From positions 1-64,000 of the forward strand of contig CAYXEN010000005.1 of NCBI GenBank assembly GCA_964464035.1: a DNA stretch of 64,000 nucleotides. Direction: 5' to 3'. A model generated the notes under the pieces. That model searched no databases. It worked only from the letters and a program-made list of their open reading frames with translations, and was not told where the DNA came from. Both the position numbers and the translations under genes were made by a program. The stretch is from CAYXEN01 sp964464035 (GTDB taxonomy: Bacteria > Krumholzibacteriota > Krumholzibacteriia > WVZY01). Positions 8,145-17,360 of the stretch are shown here, piece after piece. Each line of letters opens with the position of its first letter. The stretch's first letter is position 1.

Positions 8145-9004
8145 TTCACCTTTGCCTTGATCATTTTCCAGCCTATGAGTGTCTGTGAAACCACCACGCT
8201 GCCGAATACCAATCCTAGCACCCCGAAGAATATGCCGCCAGATGCATATTCGGCCGGAATGACTCCCATCGCCCCGAGAATGATCATGATAACAGCGATG
8301 GCCTGAAGAACTCCAACTATTTTTCCGACGGGAGTAGCCTTGAAATCGATCGGGCCATGGCGGAAGAACAGGACGACGGATCCGACGATAAGGTGAAGAT
8401 ACCTGAAAAGAAGTACCAGGAACAGCCATACGGGAACCAGCCCCATCACCGCGAGAGTCAGAAACACGAAACCGGTGGAGAAGACGTCGGCAAGCGGGTC
8501 CATCACCACTCCGAAGCGAGTGATTTCGCCCCTCTTTCTCGCCAGCATTCCATCTATGACGTCGGTCAGGACGCACAACGCGTAGGTCAGGACCGCCGCT
8601 TGGAACCGTCGCTGGTACAGAAAAACCACGGCGGGCGCTATGAGCAGAACCCTGGCTATCGTCAAGCGATTGGGCAACAGAAGGCCTCGAGTCGTCCCCC
8701 TGTCGTTCGGCTTCATCAAGCTCACGTGAGCAAGGATCCAGAGGAGAATGAGCAGCGAGGCTGCAAGAGTCGAAAGCAGGAACGGGAGGAACCCCCGCCA
8801 GCCGGACGGCATATAGAGGATCACCGCCGCGGTCTCCACGACGAGCAGAAAAGACAGGACGAAGCAGACTATGGATCGCGCCAGGGCCTGATCGGCTCTT
8901 ACGTTTCCCACCGATTCGCGCACGCAGCGGCGCGCGTAGCGGGCAATGGATCCTATCGTCTTGTCATCCTCTTGCAGCTCGGTGCGAGCCTTCCTGGACA
9001 GCAT
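8141..9004 (-). CDS. CDP-alcohol phosphatidyltransferase
   Basis: A 287-residue integral membrane protein. The CDP-alcohol phosphotransferase signature D-x2-DG-x2-AR-x8-G-x3-D-x3-D is complete (DVIDGMLARKRG...GVVMDPLAD, Asp148 to Asp173). About six hydrophobic helices flank it, and two more (residues 43-95) precede the family core, giving an N-terminal extension beyond the usual 180-200 residues. Family members move a phosphatidyl or phosphoinositol group from CDP-diacylglycerol to an alcohol (glycerol-3-phosphate, serine, inositol phosphate); the sequence alone does not fix the acceptor, though PgsA-type phosphatidylglycerophosphate synthase is the most likely. It lies 27 nt after ppdK and overlaps the DUF4388 gene by 4 nt. 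Confidence 0.85.
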   Translation of the reverse strand: MLSRKARTELQEDDKTIGSIARYARRCVRESVGNVRADQALARSIVCFVLSFLLVVETAAVILYMPSGWRGFLPFLLSTLAASLLILLWILAHVSLMKPNDRGTTRGLLLPNRLTIARVLLIAPAVVFLYQRRFQAAVLTYALCVLTDVIDGMLARKRGEITRFGVVMDPLADVFSTGFVFLTLAVMGLVPVWLFLVLLFRYLHLIVGSVVLFFRHGPIDFKATPVGKIVGVLQAIAVIMIILGAMGVIPAEYASGGIFFGVLGLVFGSVVVSQTLIGWKMIKAKVK

Positions 9005-9031
9005 TATCCCGCCTGGAGCGATCGGACAATC

Positions 9032-11677
9032 CTAGAGCGAAGCCTGCGCGGCGGCAAGCCTGGCTACCGGCACCCTGAAAGGGGAGCAGCTGACATAGTC
9101 CAACCCGGTTTCATGGCAGAAGCGGATCGAATCCGGGTCGCCGCCGTGTTCCCCGCAGATGCCCAACTTCAGCTTCTGATTCGTTTTTCTCCCGGCTTGC
9201 ACCGCCATCTTCACCAATGTGCCGACGCCGGCCGTGTCGAGGGACTCGAACGGGTCGCCGGGCAGGATGCCTTCGCTTATGTACTCGTTGAGGAACTTGC
9301 CGGAATCATCCCTGCTGTAGCCGAAGGTCATTTGCGTCAAGTCGTTCGTCCCGAAGCTGAAGAAATCCGCAACCGATGCGATCTCTCCGGCCGTGAGAGC
9401 CGCCCTCGGCACCTCGATCATGGTACCCACCAGATAAGAGATGTCGACCTTCCTCTTCGAAAGTATCTCGTTCGCGATTCTCTCGACCAATCCGCGAAGG
9501 ATCGCGAGCTCCTCCCTGGTCCCGACGAGGGGAATCATTATCTCAGGCTTGACATCGACGCCCTTGGCCTTGGCCTCGCAGGCGGCTTCGATTATAGCCT
9601 GAACCTGGATCTCATATATCTCCGGAAACGTTATCCCCAGCCTGCAGCCGCGGTGCCCAAGCATCGGATTGAACTCGTGCAGAGCTTCCACCTTCTTGCG
9701 AAGCGATTCCTCGTCGAGTCCCGTCTCCCGGGCGACCGCCGCTATTTCTTCCGCGCTTTTGGGGAGAAACTCGTGCAGAGGAGGATCCAGCAGGCGGATG
9801 GTCACGGGCAACCCGTCCATCGCTTCGAAGACGCCTATGAAATCGGCCCGCTGCATGGGAAGTATCTTCTGGAGCGCTTCGAGCCTCTCTTCCCTAGTAT
9901 GGGCCATTATCATCTGCCTTACGACCGGGATCCTCTCCTCCTTGAAGAACATGTGCTCGGTTCGAGCAAGGCCTATCCCTTCCGCCCCGAACTTGCGGGC
10001 GTTGCGCGCGTCCTCAGGCGTATCCGCATTCGCCCTCACGCCGAGCTTCCTGAACTCGTCGACCCAAGTCATGAAAGTCCCATAATCCTCGTCGAGAACC
10101 GGGTCCACGGTGGGAAGCTTTCCCTTGTAGACGGTACCGTCGGTTCCGTTCAAGGCTATGTACTCGCCGGCTTTCACGATTTCTTCGCCCACGCGGAACA
10201 CGCCTGCCCCGTAATCCACGGAGATGGCGCTGCACCCCACGATGCAGCACTTGCCCATCCCCCGGGCGACGACGGCGGCATGCGACGTCATTCCACCTCT
10301 CGCCGTCAAGATGGCCTCCGCTGCTTTCATGCCCTCGATGTCCTCGGGAGAAGTTTCGACGCGGACCAGAATGACCTTTTCCCCCTTCGCGGTCAGCTCC
10401 AGGGCATCATCGACGGAAAAGGCGACTCTCCCCGTCGCCGCTCCCGGCGAAGCGGGAAGGCCCTTGGCCAGGGGCACGGCCTGCACGCCGGGATCGATCA
10501 TGGGATGGAGCAGCTGCTCGAGCTGCCCCGGCTCCACTCGCGTTATCGCGGTCTTCTCGTCGATCAATCCTTCCCTCACCATGTCCACGGCTATCTTCAC
10601 GGCGGCTCTTCCCGTCCGTTTTCCGTTGCGGGTCTGGAGGATCCAGAGCTTGCCCTTCTGGATGGTGAACTCGATGTCCTGCATGTCGCGGTAGTGTTCC
10701 TCGAGTTTCTTGTATATCGCTTCCAGTTCACCGTAGACTTCGGGCATCCTGCGTTCGAGGCTGTCCTCGGCCTCGGTTCCCGAAGACGAGTTGATCGGGA
10801 GAGGCGTCCTTATCCCGGCGACGACGTCCTCTCCCTGCGCGTTGGGGAGATACTCCCCGAAGAATTTCTTCTCGCCGGTCGCAGGATCACGAGTGAAGGC
10901 GACGCCGGTGGCGCAGTCGTCTCCCATGTTTCCGAAAACCATGGTCTGTACGTTCACTGCCGTACCCCAGTGATCCGGTATCTTGTTCATCTTCCGATAG
11001 GCGATCGCCCGCTTGTTGTTCCAGGAATTGAAGACCGCCGCCACCGCGCCCCACAATTGCGCCTCCGGATCCTCGGGGAACGGTTCTCCCCTTTCCTCGA
11101 CCGCGACCCGCTTGAATTCGGCGACCAGGGCCTTCAGGCTGTCCTGGTCGAGCTCGAAATCGTTCTTCACTCCCTTCTCCGCTTTCTTGGCCTCGAGAAG
11201 CTTCTCGAAACGCTCGGAATCGATCCCGAGGACGACGTTGCCGTACATCTGCACGAATCGGCGGTAGCTGTCGTAGGCGAAACGAGAGTCGCCCGTGGCC
11301 GAGATCAGTCCCTCCACCGTATGATCGTTCAGACCGAGATTGAGTACGGTATCCATCATGCCGGGCATCGATACCCTCGCTCCCGAGCGGACGGATACGA
11401 GCAGGGGGTTCTTGCCGTCACCGAATCCGCTTCCCATCACCTTCTCCAACTTGGCCAGGTTGGCGGCCACTTCCTCTTTCAAGCCGTCGGGGAACTTGCC
11501 CCCCGAATCCATGAAATACGTGCAGGCCTCGGTCGAAATGGTGAACCCGGGAGGGACGGGAATACCAAGATTGGTCATCTCGGCGACATTGGCTCCCTTG
11601 CCACCCAGCTTGTCCCGCATCTTTGCACTGCCCTCGGCCTTCCCGTCGCCGAAGAAATAGACGTATTTCGCAGCCAT
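9032..11677 (-). CDS. ppdK: Pyruvate, phosphate dikinase
   Basis: An 881-residue cytosolic enzyme of normal family length that interconverts pyruvate + ATP + Pi and PEP + AMP + PPi. The ATP-grasp domain spans about residues 1-340 (KGANVAEMTNLGIPVPPGFTI; LLVSVRSGA). The swivelling phosphohistidine domain holds GGMTSHAAVVARGMGKCCIVG with catalytic His466. The PEP-binding barrel follows, with FGTNDLTQMTFGYSRDD and the catalytic Cys motif LGICGEHGGDP, ending SPFRVPVARLAAAQASL. The ATG at 11677 has AAAAGGAGC eight bases upstream. It stands at the head of, or just upstream of, a long envelope operon. PPi-linked PEP metabolism fits an organism that balances glycolysis and gluconeogenesis around a TCA module, encoded further along the window. 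Confidence 0.97.
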   Translation of the reverse strand: MAAKYVYFFGDGKAEGSAKMRDKLGGKGANVAEMTNLGIPVPPGFTISTEACTYFMDSGGKFPDGLKEEVAANLAKLEKVMGSGFGDGKNPLLVSVRSGARVSMPGMMDTVLNLGLNDHTVEGLISATGDSRFAYDSYRRFVQMYGNVVLGIDSERFEKLLEAKKAEKGVKNDFELDQDSLKALVAEFKRVAVEERGEPFPEDPEAQLWGAVAAVFNSWNNKRAIAYRKMNKIPDHWGTAVNVQTMVFGNMGDDCATGVAFTRDPATGEKKFFGEYLPNAQGEDVVAGIRTPLPINSSSGTEAEDSLERRMPEVYGELEAIYKKLEEHYRDMQDIEFTIQKGKLWILQTRNGKRTGRAAVKIAVDMVREGLIDEKTAITRVEPGQLEQLLHPMIDPGVQAVPLAKGLPASPGAATGRVAFSVDDALELTAKGEKVILVRVETSPEDIEGMKAAEAILTARGGMTSHAAVVARGMGKCCIVGCSAISVDYGAGVFRVGEEIVKAGEYIALNGTDGTVYKGKLPTVDPVLDEDYGTFMTWVDEFRKLGVRANADTPEDARNARKFGAEGIGLARTEHMFFKEERIPVVRQMIMAHTREERLEALQKILPMQRADFIGVFEAMDGLPVTIRLLDPPLHEFLPKSAEEIAAVARETGLDEESLRKKVEALHEFNPMLGHRGCRLGITFPEIYEIQVQAIIEAACEAKAKGVDVKPEIMIPLVGTREELAILRGLVERIANEILSKRKVDISYLVGTMIEVPRAALTAGEIASVADFFSFGTNDLTQMTFGYSRDDSGKFLNEYISEGILPGDPFESLDTAGVGTLVKMAVQAGRKTNQKLKLGICGEHGGDPDSIRFCHETGLDYVSCSPFRVPVARLAAAQASL

Positions 11678-11792
11678 GCTACATGCTCCTTTTCTCGAAT
11701 TCCGCTTGGACGCGCCTCACGCGCGACCCACGCAAAAAAAACCGGCGAGCAAAACTCATTCTCCACCTAGTCAGCCGAACCTCGAGGGTCCA

Positions 11793-11821
11793 AGGATAAT
11801 TTCGATCGGGATTCCGTTCAA
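11793..11821 (-). promoter_or_regulatory. Weak sigma-70 promoter candidate for ppdK
   Basis: The minus strand reads TTGAAC, 17 nt, TATCCT. The -35 box overlaps the stop codon of the protease gene and predicted start is about 11786, 109 nt before ATG. The leader also contains a T8 run preceding a GC-rich hairpin (GTCGCGC...GCGCG). Confidence 0.35.
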
Positions 11822-13884
11822 GGATTTATAAGGACCAATTTTCTCGTATATGCCGCTCCATCGACTACGAGGCGGTAGAAATACACGCCGGAGGCGACGA
11901 TTCTGCCCCGGTCGTCCGTTCCATTCCATGGGTACGAGTATTCGCCGGGCGGCTGTATCCCTGAGAAGAAGCTCTTCACCTTGGCCCCCCTCACATCGAA
12001 CATGTCTAGAGTGACATCGTGGTATGAGGAAATGTCGTACTCTTCCCCGGGAGCGACCGGAGCCCCTTGGATTTCGTAGGTTATCGTCGTGGATCCGGAC
12101 AGGCCGGGGCTGAAAGGGTTGGGATGGTTCTGATGGAGCGAGGGCCTCCAGGGGACCTTGACTTGGGCCAGATCCGAGTAGCTCGATGCTTCCCCATGCA
12201 CTTGCAAACGATATTGATATATTCCTCCGCCGATATCCCTGTCTACGAAGACATAGGGTTCGACGCCGTCGGCGAGAAAACCCTCCACGACCATGGTGAA
12301 GTCGCTCCATCGCCCTCCGGATAGCAGCTTGCGGCGGAGGAGATCCAGGGGGGTGCCGCCGGCGTACGGTGCCGTGATAGCAAGCTCGACTCCCTCGCCC
12401 AGAATCCTCCAGGTCATCCCTGCCCCTTCGACACCCGTAGAGCCGTTCAAGGCGGAGACATAGGCGTTCACGATGCCCCACCCGTAATCGTTGTCAGGAC
12501 TGGAGGACCTCGAGGCTGCACTCTTCAGGGCATTGATCACGTCGACCGGCGTCCAGTATGGATGCATCTGGAGAAGAAGCGCGCATACGCCTCCCACCAG
12601 CGGAGTGGAGAGGCTGGTGCCCGATACTCTAACGAATCCCGTCGAATCCCAAGCCGCGGCGGCCAAGACGACCAATCCCTGGGCTACGACATCGGGCTTT
12701 ATCCTCCCGTCGTACGACGGCCCGCGCGAACTGAAAGAAACCACGACTCCATTGGAATCCACCGCCCCGACCGCTATGACGCTGTCCCCGTCCGAGGGTG
12801 CGATTATCCCGGGCCAGGGAAGAGGTCCCTCGTTACCCGCCGCCGTGACCACGGTTATCCCCCTCCCGGCGGCCAGGTCCGCAGCCCTCGTGGTGACGGC
12901 GGTATTGCCGTCCATATCGGCGTACGTGTACCAATCGAAATAACCGAGTGAACTGCTGACGACCTCGGCTCCGATGCTGTCGGCCCACTCGATGCCTCTC
13001 ACCCAGTCGTCCTCCTCCACCTGGATCTCCTTGTCTATCTGCTCCGTCTTGCCGAGAATGAAGCTGGCGCCCCACGCGGGACCGATGAGATGCCCGGGGG
13101 CGTACCCGCCGAGGGCGGACAATGTATAGGTGCCATGGTTGTGCTGGCCGGTGGGATCACCCGGTTGATCAGACGTTATGCTGTCGTTGTTGACGAAATC
13201 GTATTCGGCGATTACGTCCAGGCCGGCAAGAGCCATGTGGCGCCGATTGAACCCCGTGTCCAGCATCGCAACGAGTACACCTTCGCCGTGAACCCCGCTT
13301 TGATGGAGTGGAATGACGTTTATGAGATCGAGCTGCTTGAAACTCGGCCCGTAGAAAGAGTCCTGAGCGGCGGCGCGCCCGGGGCTTCGAGTTCCTCCCG
13401 TCGGCTCTTCGACCGCCGGCCATATCCTGCGGTGGAAAGTATGCACCTTCCCTATCTTGCGAACGAAGTCGAGCCTGACCAGCTCTTGCAACTGGGAGGG
13501 GGTGACGATCGCACTCACCGCGTTGAAGTACTTGCTTGTCTTTCTGACCTTGCATCCGATGCGCTTGATCTCTTCTATGTAGCGGGGAGCGGGAGGAAGG
13601 TCGTGGACGTCGCGCAAGGGGCCGCGCGACCTGTTGAGCCGCCTGCGCAGGGCGTGCTCCGTCAGTTCGACTCCCTCGATCATCGATCGCAAGTCTGAAG
13701 GGCTCTTCTCTCCGTGGTCCTTGAAGTATATCCAGACTTTGATCGGTCGAAATCCGTCCGCGGCGAGGATCCCCTTCAACTCGGGTGTCATCTTCCCAGG
13801 TTCGTATGGAGTGGGCTTGAGCTCCGAGGCGAGAGCCAGCGCGGCACCCAGGCATAACAGAATGATGAAGGAAGTCTTTCTCAT
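11818..13884 (-). CDS. Secreted subtilisin-like (S8) serine protease with FlgD-like sorting tail
   Basis: A 688-residue exported protease. It has a signal peptide (IILLCLGAALALASE), an inhibitor-like propeptide (about residues 25-150), and an S8 domain with catalytic Asp209 (VAMLDTGFNRRH), His250 (HNHGTYT), oxyanion Asn (TAAGNEG) and Ser424 (VSGTSLSTPLVGG). The C-terminus has NHPNPFSP and then a FlgD Ig-like tail (FDVRGAKVK...YPWNGTDDRGRIVASGVYFYRLVV...RKLVLINP), typical of surface-sorted FCB proteins. It is expected to be autoprocessed and to degrade proteins outside the cell. A sigma-70 promoter lies 34-62 nt upstream of the start, and its own stop overlaps the promoter of ppdK, so it is probably monocistronic or loosely linked to what follows. 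Confidence 0.93.
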   Translation of the reverse strand: MRKTSFIILLCLGAALALASELKPTPYEPGKMTPELKGILAADGFRPIKVWIYFKDHGEKSPSDLRSMIEGVELTEHALRRRLNRSRGPLRDVHDLPPAPRYIEEIKRIGCKVRKTSKYFNAVSAIVTPSQLQELVRLDFVRKIGKVHTFHRRIWPAVEEPTGGTRSPGRAAAQDSFYGPSFKQLDLINVIPLHQSGVHGEGVLVAMLDTGFNRRHMALAGLDVIAEYDFVNNDSITSDQPGDPTGQHNHGTYTLSALGGYAPGHLIGPAWGASFILGKTEQIDKEIQVEEDDWVRGIEWADSIGAEVVSSSLGYFDWYTYADMDGNTAVTTRAADLAAGRGITVVTAAGNEGPLPWPGIIAPSDGDSVIAVGAVDSNGVVVSFSSRGPSYDGRIKPDVVAQGLVVLAAAAWDSTGFVRVSGTSLSTPLVGGVCALLLQMHPYWTPVDVINALKSAASRSSSPDNDYGWGIVNAYVSALNGSTGVEGAGMTWRILGEGVELAITAPYAGGTPLDLLRRKLLSGGRWSDFTMVVEGFLADGVEPYVFVDRDIGGGIYQYRLQVHGEASSYSDLAQVKVPWRPSLHQNHPNPFSPGLSGSTTITYEIQGAPVAPGEEYDISSYHDVTLDMFDVRGAKVKSFFSGIQPPGEYSYPWNGTDDRGRIVASGVYFYRLVVDGAAYTRKLVLINP

Positions 13885-13917
13885 CGGACGGATACCCTTT
13901 CGGGAGACTAAAGCACA

Positions 13918-13946
13918 ATTTTACCACATCATGCCATTAATCGCAA
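13918..13946 (-). promoter_or_regulatory. Sigma-70 promoter of the S8 protease gene
   Basis: Minus strand TTGCGA, 17 nt, TAAAAT. Predicted start is about 13911, giving a 27-nt leader to ATG at 13884. Confidence 0.6.
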
Positions 13947-14038
13947 GTCTTATAATGGATTACGCCGCTCACGGCCCGAGGTTCGACGAACCGGCGAGAA
14001 GGTGGGTTGTTTTGAGCGTAAGTCTTTGCAAAGCCTTG

Positions 14039-15091
14039 CTATAGCTCGCTAGCGACCGCCTCGGCCACTTCCAGGGTCGAATCACTGCCGCCCATGTCGT
14101 ACGTCTTGTGAACGCCGTCGCGGATCACCTTGGCGATGGCACCTTCGAGCCTGGCAGCCGAATCGGGCTCACCGAGCCACTTCAACATCAGGGAAACGGC
14201 CAGGAACATGGCCATGGGATTGACCTTGTACTGGCCCGCGTACTTGGGAGCGGATCCATGGGTGGGCTCGAAGACCGCCATGTCGTCTCCGATGTTCCCG
14301 CTCGAAGCGAAACCCAATCCGCCGACCAGTTGGGCCGCTTCGTCGGATATGATGTCGCCGAAGAGATTCGTAGTCACTATGACATCGTATTTCTGGGGAT
14401 TCTTTATCAACCACATGGCCATTGCATCCACGTTGGCCGTCTCCCACTCGATGTCGGGATACTGCGCGGCGACTTTCTCCGCCTCTTCGAGGAACAATCC
14501 GCACGTCTTTCTCACCACGTTGGCCTTGTGGACCACGGTCACTTTCTTGCGCTTGTGCTCTCTGGCGAACTTGAAGGCCGCCTCGATGATCCGCCTGCAA
14601 CCCTTGCGGGTGAAGACGCGCAACGACACGGCCGTATCCTCTCCCGCGAAATCAGCCATTCCTTCCAGCCGGCTGATTTCCTCCGGAATCGGGTGGAACT
14701 CAACTCCGGCGTACAGCCCTTCCGTGTTCTCGCGAAACACCACTATGTCGATGTCGTCCCGGTAGTTGAGCGGATTGCCCTCGAAGGCCTTGCACGGCCG
14801 GAGATTCGCATAAAGCTCGAAAAGCCTGCGCAGGCGAACGATGGGACTGCGATACCCCTTCACATGGGGTTTCGACGTGATCGCCCCGAAGAGAGCGCAA
14901 TCCACATGCTCGAGGATATCGATCGTGGCCTGAGGAAGAGCATCACCGTATTTTTCCCAGCACTCCCAGCCGATCTCCGCGTCCACGTACTCGGCGTCCA
15001 GGGCCAGGGATTCCAGCACTATCCCCGCGGCCTCCATCACGTCTATGCCGATGCCGTCGCCGGGGAGTCTTGCTATCTTGTATTTCGCCAT
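14039..15091 (-). CDS. NAD(P)-dependent isocitrate / isopropylmalate-type dehydrogenase
   Basis: A 350-residue beta-decarboxylating dehydrogenase. Motifs: N-terminal RLPGDGIGIDVMEA, substrate loop SPIVRLRRLFELYANLRPCK, VVFRENTEGLYAG, the Lys motif VVHKANVVRKTCGLF, the metal/cofactor loop TTNLFGDIISDEAAQLVGGLG, and adenine-binding EPTHGSAPKYAG. Family members oxidise isocitrate, homoisocitrate, 3-isopropylmalate or tartrate. The substrate loop has a Ser (RSPIVRLRR) as in isocitrate enzymes, and the gene lies directly after sucC and sucD with no leu genes nearby, so NAD-dependent isocitrate dehydrogenase of the TCA cycle is the best guess. Its ATG has GGAAGGAG upstream and lies 48 nt after sucD. 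Confidence 0.85.
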   Translation of the reverse strand: MAKYKIARLPGDGIGIDVMEAAGIVLESLALDAEYVDAEIGWECWEKYGDALPQATIDILEHVDCALFGAITSKPHVKGYRSPIVRLRRLFELYANLRPCKAFEGNPLNYRDDIDIVVFRENTEGLYAGVEFHPIPEEISRLEGMADFAGEDTAVSLRVFTRKGCRRIIEAAFKFAREHKRKKVTVVHKANVVRKTCGLFLEEAEKVAAQYPDIEWETANVDAMAMWLIKNPQKYDVIVTTNLFGDIISDEAAQLVGGLGFASSGNIGDDMAVFEPTHGSAPKYAGQYKVNPMAMFLAVSLMLKWLGEPDSAARLEGAIAKVIRDGVHKTYDMGGSDSTLEVAEAVASEL

Positions 15092-15139
15092 TCGATTTCT
15101 CCTTCCCGCCGTACGACGCGTGAGCGCCCGCCGCAGACT

Positions 15140-16018
15140 TCAATCCAGGGGTTCGATCCCCTCTTGCTCAAGGAGGCGGGGTATATCGAGAAAAGTCTCG
15201 GCGACCAGCGCCCCGGCTTTTTCCAGGATCTCCAGCTTGGCCTTCGCCGTGCCCATGGACCCTTCGATTATCGCCCCCGCGTGTCCCATCCTCTTGCCGG
15301 CCGGAGCATGGAGCCCGGCCACCATCGCTATGACGGGTTTGCCCATCCCTCGCAGCACGTCGACGCACTGCTCCTCGTAGACGCCGCCGATCTCACCGAT
15401 CAGAACGACGGCCTCGGTCTCCTCGTCTTCGTCGAAGAGCGCGAGAATCTCCGCGAACGTGCTCCCCAGGACGGGATCTCCACCCAGGCCGACGCAAGTA
15501 GTCTCACCGTAACCCGCACTCGTGAGGGTGTCGGCCACGTAATACGTGAGGCTGCCGGAGCGTGAGACTGTACCGACCTTGCCCCGCTTGAAAGCTATGT
15601 CGGGTATGATCCCGACGTTCGCCCTGCCGGGACTGATAATCCCGGCGGTATTGCCCCCCACTACCACGGTCCCGCTTGCCGAAGCCTCCTTGCGGATCAT
15701 GAGCATGTCCTGGATCGGGATGTGTTCGGGAACTATGACTATCAACTCTATGCCCGCGTGGATCGCTTCGACCGCCGCGTCGAAAACGGCGCCGGCGGGC
15801 AGAAACACTACGGACACGTCGGCTCCGGTCGCCTGAACCGCTTCAGTCACGGTATCGAAGACCGGCACTCCACAGACCTCTTCCCCCCCTTTTCCGGGGG
15901 ACGTCCCGCCCACGATGCGGGTCCCGTACGCGAGCATCCTCTCGGTGTGAAACCTTCCCGCGCTTCCCGTGACGCCCTGCACGAGCACTTTCGAATTCTC
16001 GTCTATCAGAATGGCCAT
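15140..16018 (-). CDS. sucD: Succinyl-CoA synthetase alpha subunit
   Basis: A 292-residue subunit of normal length. The CoA-binding Rossmann domain starts at the N-terminus (VLVQGVTGSAGRFHTERMLAYGTRIVGGTSPGKGG). The ligase domain carries the phosphohistidine motif MGHAGAIIEGSMGTAKAK. With SucC it converts succinyl-CoA, ADP/GDP and Pi to succinate, CoA and ATP/GTP. It follows sucC by 42 nt and precedes the isocitrate dehydrogenase-type gene, forming a compact TCA operon. The ATG is preceded by GGAGG four bases upstream. CoA loop residues (GSAG, SPGKGG) and the active His are all present, so it should be functional. Confidence 0.96.
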   Translation of the reverse strand: MAILIDENSKVLVQGVTGSAGRFHTERMLAYGTRIVGGTSPGKGGEEVCGVPVFDTVTEAVQATGADVSVVFLPAGAVFDAAVEAIHAGIELIVIVPEHIPIQDMLMIRKEASASGTVVVGGNTAGIISPGRANVGIIPDIAFKRGKVGTVSRSGSLTYYVADTLTSAGYGETTCVGLGGDPVLGSTFAEILALFDEDEETEAVVLIGEIGGVYEEQCVDVLRGMGKPVIAMVAGLHAPAGKRMGHAGAIIEGSMGTAKAKLEILEKAGALVAETFLDIPRLLEQEGIEPLD

Positions 16019-16060
16019 CGATCCTCCCTGATTGCAGCCCTTCGGCTCGCCCCAATGAAC

Positions 16061-17263
16061 TCACTCGCCGGAGTCGGGACGCGAACGTGCAACTGCTATC
16101 GCCTCCCTCGCCACTTCTTCGATCGGCGTTTCGATGCCGTATATCCGTACCCTCTCGAAGATTTCCGGATGAGCTTTCTTTTCCTCTTCGAATATGGCCA
16201 GCCCCTCACGCCACATGTTGCCCGTCATCCTCATCACCATGGGCTTGCTCAGGCCGTGTTCCTTCAGAAACTTGACCACTCCCTTGGCGAAATCGTCGCA
16301 GCGCGAAATACCCCCGAAACGGGCTCCGAAGATGGCCTTCACCCCGGGATTCTCATCGAGGAGAACGAGCATCTTGGCGATTCTCTCCGGGGAAGGCCCT
16401 CCTCCGCTGTCCATGAAATTCGCCGGCCTGCCGCCGTAATGAACGATGAAATCGTTGCCCATTATCCCGAACCCCGCCCCGCCGGGGAACATGCCGATAT
16501 CGCCGTCGAGGTCGAGGTAGGGGATTCCCCATTCCCTAGCCTGTTTCTCCCTCGGCGTGAGGCTGCCCTCCTCGTGGCGATCCTCCAGTTTGAGAGCGGC
16601 CAGTCGCTTCTGCCTGAAGAGGGCATCGTCGTCCACGCTCATCCTCGCGTCCGCGGCTACGAGCTCGCCCTCGGTGGTCAGGACCAGCGGGTTGATCTCG
16701 AGAAGTTTGGCGTCGTAACGCCTGAACATCGAGATCAGTCTGCCCGCTATCGCGGAAAAAGCCTTCAACTCCTTGCCCCTGAATCCCACCGCCTTGCCGA
16801 GGGATACCCCCAGGAAATTGAAGAAACGCTGATCGGGATCCAGGTCGCAGCGGATAACGCTGGCCGGGTCCTTTCTCGCCGCTTCCTCGATGTCAACGCC
16901 GCCCGAAGCGCTCGCCATGATGGTTTGCTTGTACATCTTGCGATCTATCGTTACACCGAGATAGAACTCTTTTGCGATGGCCAGCTTCTTCTCGGCGAGA
17001 ACCGCGCTCACGGGATACCCTTTTATCTCCTTCGCGAACAACTCAGCGGTACCGGAAGCCGCTTGTTCCAAATCGTCGGCGAAAAGGATGCCGCCCGCCT
17101 TGCCTCTGCCACCGGTCAGCACTTGTGCTTTCAGCACGACCGGGAAAGGGGCGCCCTCGAGGGCACCCGTCGCATCCTCGGGTTTCCTCATGAGAATCCC
17201 TTCCAGACAGGGGATTCCCTCCTTGCGGAAGAGTTCCTTCACTTCGTACTCGAAAAGTCTCAC
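16061..17263 (-). CDS. sucC: Succinyl-CoA synthetase beta subunit
   Basis: A 400-residue protein begun at GTG 17263, chosen because AGGAG lies 8 nt upstream and the residues RLFEYEVKELFRKEGIPCLEG match the SucC N-terminus; an in-frame upstream ATG would add 11 unlikely residues. It has the ATP-grasp region (PFPVVLKAQVLTGGRGKAGGI), the conserved LLEINPLVLTTEGELVAADARMSVDDDALFR nucleotide/metal site and the C-terminal GGGPSPERIAKM and FGARFGGISRCDDFAKG segments. It pairs with SucD, encoded 42 nt downstream. The segment at the C-terminus contains PMVMRMTGNMWREGLAIFE, as in ADP-forming and archaeal-like SucC forms. Nucleotide preference is not decided by what I can see. Confidence 0.95.
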   Translation of the reverse strand: MRLFEYEVKELFRKEGIPCLEGILMRKPEDATGALEGAPFPVVLKAQVLTGGRGKAGGILFADDLEQAASGTAELFAKEIKGYPVSAVLAEKKLAIAKEFYLGVTIDRKMYKQTIMASASGGVDIEEAARKDPASVIRCDLDPDQRFFNFLGVSLGKAVGFRGKELKAFSAIAGRLISMFRRYDAKLLEINPLVLTTEGELVAADARMSVDDDALFRQKRLAALKLEDRHEEGSLTPREKQAREWGIPYLDLDGDIGMFPGGAGFGIMGNDFIVHYGGRPANFMDSGGGPSPERIAKMLVLLDENPGVKAIFGARFGGISRCDDFAKGVVKFLKEHGLSKPMVMRMTGNMWREGLAIFEEEKKAHPEIFERVRIYGIETPIEEVAREAIAVARSRPDSGE

Positions 17264-17296
17264 TGTATCATCTCCTGGAGGATCGATTGGAAGCAA

Positions 17297-17322
17297 GAGG
17301 GGCTCATCTGCATGCGCCCCTC
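17297..17322 (+). terminator. Hairpin with T-tract reading in the plus direction
   Basis: GAGGGGC, 12 nt, GCCCCTC is followed on the plus strand by TTTTTCTTT, the form of an intrinsic terminator. Both neighbouring genes read on the minus strand, where the hairpin has an A-rich flank before it and no U-run after. It may be a bidirectional or antisense terminator between the surface-protein group and sucC. Confidence 0.45.
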
Positions 17323-17360
17323 TTTTTCTTTCGTTTCCTGAAAAACTGTTTTCCGGTCTT

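Noticed and set aside
8357..11770. 1137-codon plus-strand reading frame opposite ppdK
   Set aside because: It is a shadow caused by codon bias of ppdK and the phosphatidyltransferase gene, whose motifs are complete on the minus strand.
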